NCBI GenBank assembly: GCA_029932545.1 | Contig: JAOZPW010000153.1 | Location: 1-9,258, forward strand | From: Thermoanaerobaculales bacterium | GTDB lineage: Bacteria; Acidobacteriota; Thermoanaerobaculia; Thermoanaerobaculales; Sulfomarinibacteraceae | DNA length: 9,258 nt | Reading direction: 5' to 3' | Part shown: piece after piece, positions 5,801 through 9,258 of the stretch | Numbering within the stretch: the first letter of the stretch is position 1 | Layout of the letters: every line of letters begins with the position of its first letter | Made by a program: the position numbers and the translations under genes | Notes under the pieces: model-generated | Databases searched by the model: none | Told to the model about the DNA's origin: nothing | The model's input: the letters and a program-made list of their open reading frames with translations, nothing else

Positions 5801-6143
5801 AACGCTCGCGCACGTCAAGTTCCACGGTGACGTGGCACATGCGCTTCAGGATCCGGTGCATTTGCACCACTTTCGAAGCCGGGCGACCCCTCTTCATGCT
5901 GGGCCCGCCATCGACCGTAATCCTGGAAATAAACACCTTGTCGACATCCACACCGGGCTGGCTCTGTTCCAGATTGGCCAGAGCCGACCGGACCAGCTTT
6001 TCCACGTCGCGCGCCGCGTACTTTGGACTCAGCTGAAGAGACGTCAGGGCGGGTTCGATCGATTTGCCACGAACGAGGTCCGCGACCAACCGCACTTTTC
6101 GCGGCGACGAACGATAATACCTGAGTTGAGCTCGTGCTGCCAT
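5799..6143 (-). CDS. rplV: 50S ribosomal protein L22 (uL22)
   Basis: L22 binds 23S rRNA and sends a long beta-hairpin to the narrowest part of the nascent-peptide exit tunnel. The 114-residue product begins AARAQLRYYRSSPRKVRLVA and has the family helices (DLVRGKSIEPAL, AARDVEKLVRSALANLEQ). The hairpin entry ITVDGGPSMKRGRP and exit RILKRMCHVTVEL are normal. The hairpin tip (residues 88-97) reads PASKVVQMHR, lacking the usual Gly-Arg-Ala and one residue longer than E. coli; see findings. Two ATGs are adjacent. The second (6141-6143) is chosen because AGGAGG is only 1 base from the first but 4 from the second, and because the family starts at that residue. Confidence 0.95.
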   Translation of the reverse strand: MAARAQLRYYRSSPRKVRLVADLVRGKSIEPALTSLQLSPKYAARDVEKLVRSALANLEQSQPGVDVDKVFISRITVDGGPSMKRGRPASKVVQMHRILKRMCHVTVELDVRER

Positions 6144-6147
6144 CATT

Positions 6148-6153
6148 CCTCCT
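6148..6153 (-). promoter_or_regulatory. Ribosome-binding site favouring the second rplV ATG
   Basis: AGGAGG overlaps the rpsS TAG stop. It is 1 base from the ATG at 6144-6146 and 4 bases from the ATG at 6141-6143. The first spacing is too short for normal initiation, so the second ATG is more likely used. Confidence 0.7.
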
Positions 6154-6433
6154 ACCGAGCGCCTTTTTCTTTTCTGCCGGCTGCGTGACTACGGAAGGTC
6201 CGAGTCGGAGCAAATTCACCCAACTTGTGACCCACCATGTTTTCCGTCACGAAGACGGGAACGAATTTATGACCGTTGTGAACGGCGATGGTGGATCCCA
6301 CCATCATCGGCGTGATCGTCGAACGACGTGACCAGGTCTTGATGACCTTTCGGTCATCTGCCGAAGTCACGGCTTCGATCTTCTTCATCAGATGATCGTC
6401 AATGAACGGGCCTTTTCGGATCGATCGAGTCAT
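6152..6433 (-). CDS. rpsS: 30S ribosomal protein S19 (uS19)
   Basis: S19 is in the 30S head, near the decoding-side A and P tRNAs, with S13. The 93-residue product has the family start TRSIRKGPFIDDHLMKKIEA. It continues with KVIKTWSRRSTITPMMVGST, IAVHNGHKFVPVFVTENMVG and HKLGEFAPTRTFRSH, with a short basic tail GRKEKGAR. Length is normal. ATG 6431-6433 is 10 bases after the rplB stop, with GGGAGAG between as ribosome-binding site. The stop codon lies inside the rplV ribosome-binding site. Confidence 0.97.
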   Translation of the reverse strand: MTRSIRKGPFIDDHLMKKIEAVTSADDRKVIKTWSRRSTITPMMVGSTIAVHNGHKFVPVFVTENMVGHKLGEFAPTRTFRSHAAGRKEKGAR

Positions 6434-6443
6434 CTTTCTCTCC

Positions 6444-7265
6444 CTACTTCTTCCGACGCGAAACGATCAGACGGTCCGAAGACTTCCGACCACGCGTCTT
6501 GGCGCCCTTGGTGGGCTTACCCCATGGAGTCACCGGATGGTGCCCCTTGTTCCGGCCCTCACCACCGCCATGGGGGTGGTCCACCGGGTTCATAGCAGTT
6601 CCGCGTGTCTGGGGGCGGATGCCCTTCCAACGAGAGCGTCCAGCCTTACCGATGGTAAGGTTTGACTGCTCGGAGTTCCCTACCTGCCCGATCGTGGCCA
6701 TACACGAGGCCAGGACCATCCGCATCTCACCGGAGGGCATGCGAAGGGTGGCGTACTTGCCTTCCTTGGCCATGATCTGAGCGGAGGCGCCTGCCGAACG
6801 CACCATCTGGCCGCCCTTACCCGGCTTCAACTCCACGTTGTGAACCTGGGTTCCCAGTGGGATGCTCCGCAGAGGCATGGCATTACCCTGCCGTACCTCG
6901 ACCTTTTCTCCGGCGACGACCATGTCGCCGACCTTGATGCCCTCGGGGGCAAGAATGTAGCGCTTTTCGCCATCGAGGTAATGCAACAAGGCGATGAAGG
7001 ACGTACGATTGGGATCGTACTCGACCGTTGCGATCTTGGCGGGAACGTCAAACTTGTCCCGCTTGAAGTCGATGATCCGGTAACGCCGCTTGTGACCACC
7101 GCCCCGATGACGGGATGTGACGTGGCCATCACTGTTACGACCGGAGGACCGCTTCTTGCCCTTCGTTAGTTTTTTCAACGGGGTCGATGTCGTCAACTCT
7201 GCAAAATCGAGCGAGGTGACGAAACGGCGGCCCGGGGATGTCGGTTTGTAATTGCGAATACCCAT
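6444..7265 (-). CDS. rplB: 50S ribosomal protein L2 (uL2)
   Basis: L2 is one of the largest and most conserved 50S proteins, required for subunit association and peptidyl-transferase activity. The 273-residue product is full length. It starts MGIRNYKPTSPGRRF, then has GRNSDGHVTSRHRGGGHKRR in the N-terminal arm. The OB-like and SH3-like domains follow, with IEYDPNRT-type VEYDPNRTSFIALL and QVHNVELKPGKGGQMVRSAG. The C-terminal globally conserved loop is GTAMNPVDHPHGGGEG; His230 here corresponds to the functionally important E. coli His229. The lysine/arginine-rich tail ends RRKK. ATG 7263-7265 lies 10 bases after the rplW stop, with GAGGAG overlapping that stop. Confidence 0.98.
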   Translation of the reverse strand: MGIRNYKPTSPGRRFVTSLDFAELTTSTPLKKLTKGKKRSSGRNSDGHVTSRHRGGGHKRRYRIIDFKRDKFDVPAKIATVEYDPNRTSFIALLHYLDGEKRYILAPEGIKVGDMVVAGEKVEVRQGNAMPLRSIPLGTQVHNVELKPGKGGQMVRSAGASAQIMAKEGKYATLRMPSGEMRMVLASCMATIGQVGNSEQSNLTIGKAGRSRWKGIRPQTRGTAMNPVDHPHGGGEGRNKGHHPVTPWGKPTKGAKTRGRKSSDRLIVSRRKK

Positions 7266-7275
7266 GCTCGACTCC

Positions 7276-7569
7276 TCAGATTGCCTCGAAGAACTCAGGC
7301 GTTTTTTCGCCTTCCGCCAATTTCACATAGGCCTTGCGAACCATCTTTCGATGACTGACGACTCGGCCGTAGCGAAGTTGAGGCTTGCCCTTCCGGTTGA
7401 CGATCCGTACGCCGGAAACCCTGACGTCAAAGAGGTCTTCGACGGCATTCCGCACCTGGATCTTGTTGGCACGGCGGTCAACCTCGAAGCAGATTGTATT
7501 CTCACGTTCCTGCATCAAGGTGGTCTTTTCAGTAATGATCGGCCTCAAGATGATCTCGCGCGATTTCAT
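7276..7569 (-). CDS. rplW: 50S ribosomal protein L23 (uL23)
   Basis: L23 sits at the exit of the peptide tunnel and is the main docking site for trigger factor, SRP and the translocon. The 97-residue product fits the family: REIILRPIITEKTTLMQERE, then NTICFEVDRRANKIQVRNAV and EDLFDVRVSGVRIVNRKGKP. The basic tunnel-side loop is KPQLRYGRVVSHRKMVRKAY, and the end is VKLAEGEKTPEFFEAI. ATG 7567-7569 overlaps the rplD stop as ATGA, and GGAGGTG lies in the rplD 3' end. Coupling to rplD is likely. Confidence 0.97.
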   Translation of the reverse strand: MKSREIILRPIITEKTTLMQERENTICFEVDRRANKIQVRNAVEDLFDVRVSGVRIVNRKGKPQLRYGRVVSHRKMVRKAYVKLAEGEKTPEFFEAI

Positions 7570-8189
7570 GAGAGCACCTCCACGAGAGAACGAACCGACC
7601 CTTCAGTCGCTACGATCCATCGGTGGTTGAGCACCTCGTATGTATTGAGCGACCGTGCATCGATCATCTTCAATTCCGGACGATTCCGGCTGGCGAGGTC
7701 CAAGTTGATGTTCTCGATACCGTCGACGAGCAGGACTTTTTCACCTTGAATGCCGAGGGTCTCGAGCTGTTTCATGAAGTCCTTGGTCTTGGGCCCGTCC
7801 AACTCCATCGTGTCGAGCACGAGGATCCGGCCTTCCGCCAAACGCTGGCTCAGAACACCTCTGAGCGCCGCCCGCCGGGCCTTCTTGTTGACCTTCATGA
7901 CATAGGAACGAGGGCGCGGCCCGTGAACGATTCCACCGGAACGCCACAGAGGGGAACGGCGATGTCCGGCACGCGCTCGCCCGGTGTGCTTCTGCTTCCA
8001 GGGCTTGGCGCCGGTACCGGCAACCTCTCCACGTTCCTTGGTCTTGTGGGTTCCACGACGACAACTGGCAAGGTAGGCCCTGACGACCTCCCAAACCAGG
8101 TGCTCGTTGACCTCACGCGCGAATACGCTCTCCGGCACGTCGATTTCGCCGACGATCTTGTTGGTCCAGTTCTTCATTTCTATCTTCAT
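7566..8189 (-). CDS. rplD: 50S ribosomal protein L4 (uL4)
   Basis: L4 binds 23S rRNA early in assembly and sends a loop to the exit-tunnel constriction opposite L22. In E. coli it is also the autogenous repressor of the S10 operon. The 207-residue product has the family's extended loop at residues 57-98 (VAGTGAKPWKQKHTGRARAG, then RSPLWRSGGIVHGPRPRSY). KKARRAALRGVLSQRLAEG follows, and a Rossmann-like body extends to residue 207. The frame is open 22 codons upstream, but ATG 8187-8189 is chosen because GAGGTGG, overlapping the rplC stop, is well placed. A second ATG four codons later has no ribosome-binding site. The loop carries His68 where most sequences have Gly (KQKGTGRAR); see findings. 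Confidence 0.96.
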   Translation of the reverse strand: MKIEMKNWTNKIVGEIDVPESVFAREVNEHLVWEVVRAYLASCRRGTHKTKERGEVAGTGAKPWKQKHTGRARAGHRRSPLWRSGGIVHGPRPRSYVMKVNKKARRAALRGVLSQRLAEGRILVLDTMELDGPKTKDFMKQLETLGIQGEKVLLVDGIENINLDLASRNRPELKMIDARSLNTYEVLNHRWIVATEGSVRSLVEVLS

Positions 8190-8199
8190 AGCGCCCACC

Positions 8200-8823
8200 T
8201 CAACCCTGAACCTTGACGATACGAATGTAGGAGTTCCGGGCACCGGGTACGCCACCTTTGAGGAACAAGAGGTTGCGGTCGAGATCGACCTTGACCACCT
8301 TGACGTTCTTCACTGTGATGCGTTTATTACCCATCTGCCCAGGCATCTTGACGCCCTTGAACACCTTGGACGGCCAGGCCGACTGACCAATCGAACCAGG
8401 CTTCCGGTGCCAACCGGAACCGTGGCTCGCCTGACCACCCGCGTGACCATGGCGCTTCATCACGCCCTGGAAACCACGCCCCTTGGACTTGGCAGTGACA
8501 TTGACCTCTTCATCAACCGAGAAGATGTCCGCAAGCACCGAGTCGCCAGGTTTGCATTCACCATCCAGAGGAACCTCACCCAACATCCTGGTTGGGGGGA
8601 CTCCGGCATCCTTGAAATGCCCTACGATCGGCTTGGAGGCATTACGGCGCGGTGACCGCTCCACCAGCCCAATCTGGACGGCTTCGTAGCCGTCTTTTTC
8701 GGCGTTCTTGATCTGTACAACGACACACGGCCCTGCCTCGACGACCGTGACAGGCACGACGCGCCCATCGTCATCGAAGATCTGGGTCATGCCCACTTTC
8801 TTTCCGAGGATTCCGCGTACCAT
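8200..8823 (-). CDS. rplC: 50S ribosomal protein L3 (uL3)
   Basis: L3 is an assembly initiator of the 50S subunit whose central extension reaches the peptidyl-transferase centre. The 207-residue product begins MVRGILGKKVGMTQIFDDDG. It contains AKSKGRGFQGVMKRHGHAGG, SHGSGWHRKPGSIG, then VFKGVKMPGQMGNKRITVKN, and ends LLFLKGGVPGARNSYIRIVK. The frame is open 16 codons upstream, but ATG 8821-8823 is chosen because the family starts there and GGGGGAGG (8830-8837) lies 6 bases away. At the tip of the extension (residues 147-151) the sequence is QSAWP; the glutamine that PrmB methylates in E. coli L3 is replaced by alanine. Confidence 0.97.
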   Translation of the reverse strand: MVRGILGKKVGMTQIFDDDGRVVPVTVVEAGPCVVVQIKNAEKDGYEAVQIGLVERSPRRNASKPIVGHFKDAGVPPTRMLGEVPLDGECKPGDSVLADIFSVDEEVNVTAKSKGRGFQGVMKRHGHAGGQASHGSGWHRKPGSIGQSAWPSKVFKGVKMPGQMGNKRITVKNVKVVKVDLDRNLLFLKGGVPGARNSYIRIVKVQG

Positions 8824-8836
8824 CTTCGGCCTCCCC

Positions 8837-9154
8837 CTAAGCCCCGTAGGCTTTAATCTCGACGTCCACACCAGCCGGCAACTCCAGCTTCATCAGGGCG
8901 TCGATGGTCTGTTGGGTCGGCTCGAGAATATCCAGCAATCGCTTGTGCGTGCGGATCTCGAACTGCTCACGACTCTTCTTGTTCACATGAGGCGAACGCA
9001 GCACGGTAAATCGCTGAATGTGGGTCGGCAACGGAATGGGCCCGGCGATTCTGGCGCCGGTACGTTGCGCGGTGTCGACGATCTCCGTCGCCGACTGATC
9101 CAGCAACCGATAATCGTAGGCTTTCAGGCGAATGCGGATCTTTTCACTGGCCAT
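8837..9154 (-). CDS. rpsJ: 30S ribosomal protein S10 (uS10)
   Basis: S10 lies in the 30S head; outside the ribosome it pairs with NusB in antitermination. The 105-residue product matches throughout: KIRIRLKAYDYRLLDQSATE, then IVDTAQRTGARIAGPIPLPT and IQRFTVLRSPHVNKKSREQF. The end is EIRTHKRLLDILEPTQQTID and MKLELPAGVDVEIK. ATG 9152-9154 is only 3 bases after the tuf stop. Its ribosome-binding site GGAG (9161-9164) is formed by the last codons of tuf, so the two genes must be co-transcribed and are probably coupled. There is no space for the S10 leader that in E. coli mediates L4 control. Confidence 0.98.
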   Translation of the reverse strand: MASEKIRIRLKAYDYRLLDQSATEIVDTAQRTGARIAGPIPLPTHIQRFTVLRSPHVNKKSREQFEIRTHKRLLDILEPTQQTIDALMKLELPAGVDVEIKAYGA

Positions 9155-9157
9155 ACT

Positions 9158-9258
9158 TTACTCCAGGATCTCGGTGATTGCGCCGGCGCCAACAGTGCGC
9201 CCACCTTCACGGATCGCGAAACGCAGTCCGACTTCCATGGCGATGGGGGTCAACAACT
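9158..9258 (-). CDS. tuf: Elongation factor Tu, C-terminal fragment
   Basis: EF-Tu is the GTPase that delivers aminoacyl-tRNA to the ribosome. Only the last 32 codons plus the TAA stop are in the window; the rest lies beyond the right edge. The visible LLTPIAMEVGLRFAIREGGR, then TVGAGAITEILE, is the C-terminal beta-barrel domain end, with the conserved GLRFAIREGGRTVGAG strand that contacts the tRNA T stem. Its position directly before rpsJ matches the str-S10 junction (rpsL-rpsG-fusA-tuf-rpsJ) common in bacteria. Whether a second tuf copy exists cannot be told from here. Confidence 0.95.
   Translation of the reverse strand, partial: LLTPIAMEVGLRFAIREGGRTVGAGAITEILE
9161..9164 (-). promoter_or_regulatory. 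rpsJ ribosome-binding site within the end of tuf
   Basis: GGAG is formed by the final leucine and glutamate codons of tuf, 6 bases before the rpsJ ATG. The tuf TAA stop lies between them, so terminating ribosomes sit on the rpsJ initiation region. Confidence 0.75.

Noticed and set aside
7623..8216. A 197-codon open frame on the plus strand opposite rplD
   Set aside because: Entirely antisense to L4, with no family resemblance and no ribosome-binding signal I could see; a shadow frame.
1..9258. A hidden novel system (defence genes, mobile element, CRISPR, toxin-antitoxin) inserted in the cluster
   Set aside because: Every gap is 15 bases or less and every gene is a recognised member of the standard order; there is no space for cargo.

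Overview
The window is a solid block of core translation genes, all on the minus strand. It is the S10-spc ribosomal protein cluster of a bacterium, entered from the 3' end of tuf at the right edge and left inside the 5' end of secY at the left edge. In transcription order (right to left) the genes are tuf (partial), rpsJ, rplC, rplD, rplW, rplB, rpsS, rplV, rpsC, rplP, rpmC, rpsQ, rplN, rplX, rplE, rpsN, rpsH, rplF, rplR, rpsE, rpmD, rplO and secY (partial). This is the classical bacterial order with nothing inserted, lost or rearranged.

Packing is extreme. The longest non-coding gap is 15 bases (rpsQ-rplN) and most gaps are 8-13 bases, just enough for a Shine-Dalgarno sequence that usually overlaps the upstream stop codon. 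Seven junctions overlap: 4 bases at rplD/rplW, rplP/rpmC, rplF/rplR, rpsE/rpmD, rpmD/rplO and rplO/secY, and 8 bases at rpmC/rpsQ. I see no internal promoter, terminator, RNA gene, mobile element, repeat array or CRISPR, and there is no room for one. The block looks like one long polycistronic message with translational coupling. It supplies 30S and 50S subunit proteins and, at its end, the SecY translocon to which ribosomes dock.

The organism is a GC-rich bacterium. Ribosomal protein S14 is the four-cysteine zinc-binding form, which argues against typical alpha-, beta- and gammaproteobacteria, cyanobacteria and Bacteroidetes. Other features are a present bL30, tuf directly abutting rpsJ, and an S5 with a long acidic Ala/Glu/Pro/Val tail. 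I lean weakly to an Acidobacteriota- or deltaproteobacteria-like lineage, but the window alone does not settle it.

I do not find an undescribed multi-gene system here. The points worth a second look are inside familiar genes: the acidic, internally duplicated C-terminal tail of S5, and non-canonical residues in the L22, L4 and L3 loops that line the peptide exit tunnel and peptidyl-transferase centre. Also notable are the unbroken run of overlapping genes from rpsE to secY and the absence of any leader between tuf and rpsJ. Several starts were placed by Shine-Dalgarno spacing and family N-termini, including GTG starts for rpsC, rpsN and secY.
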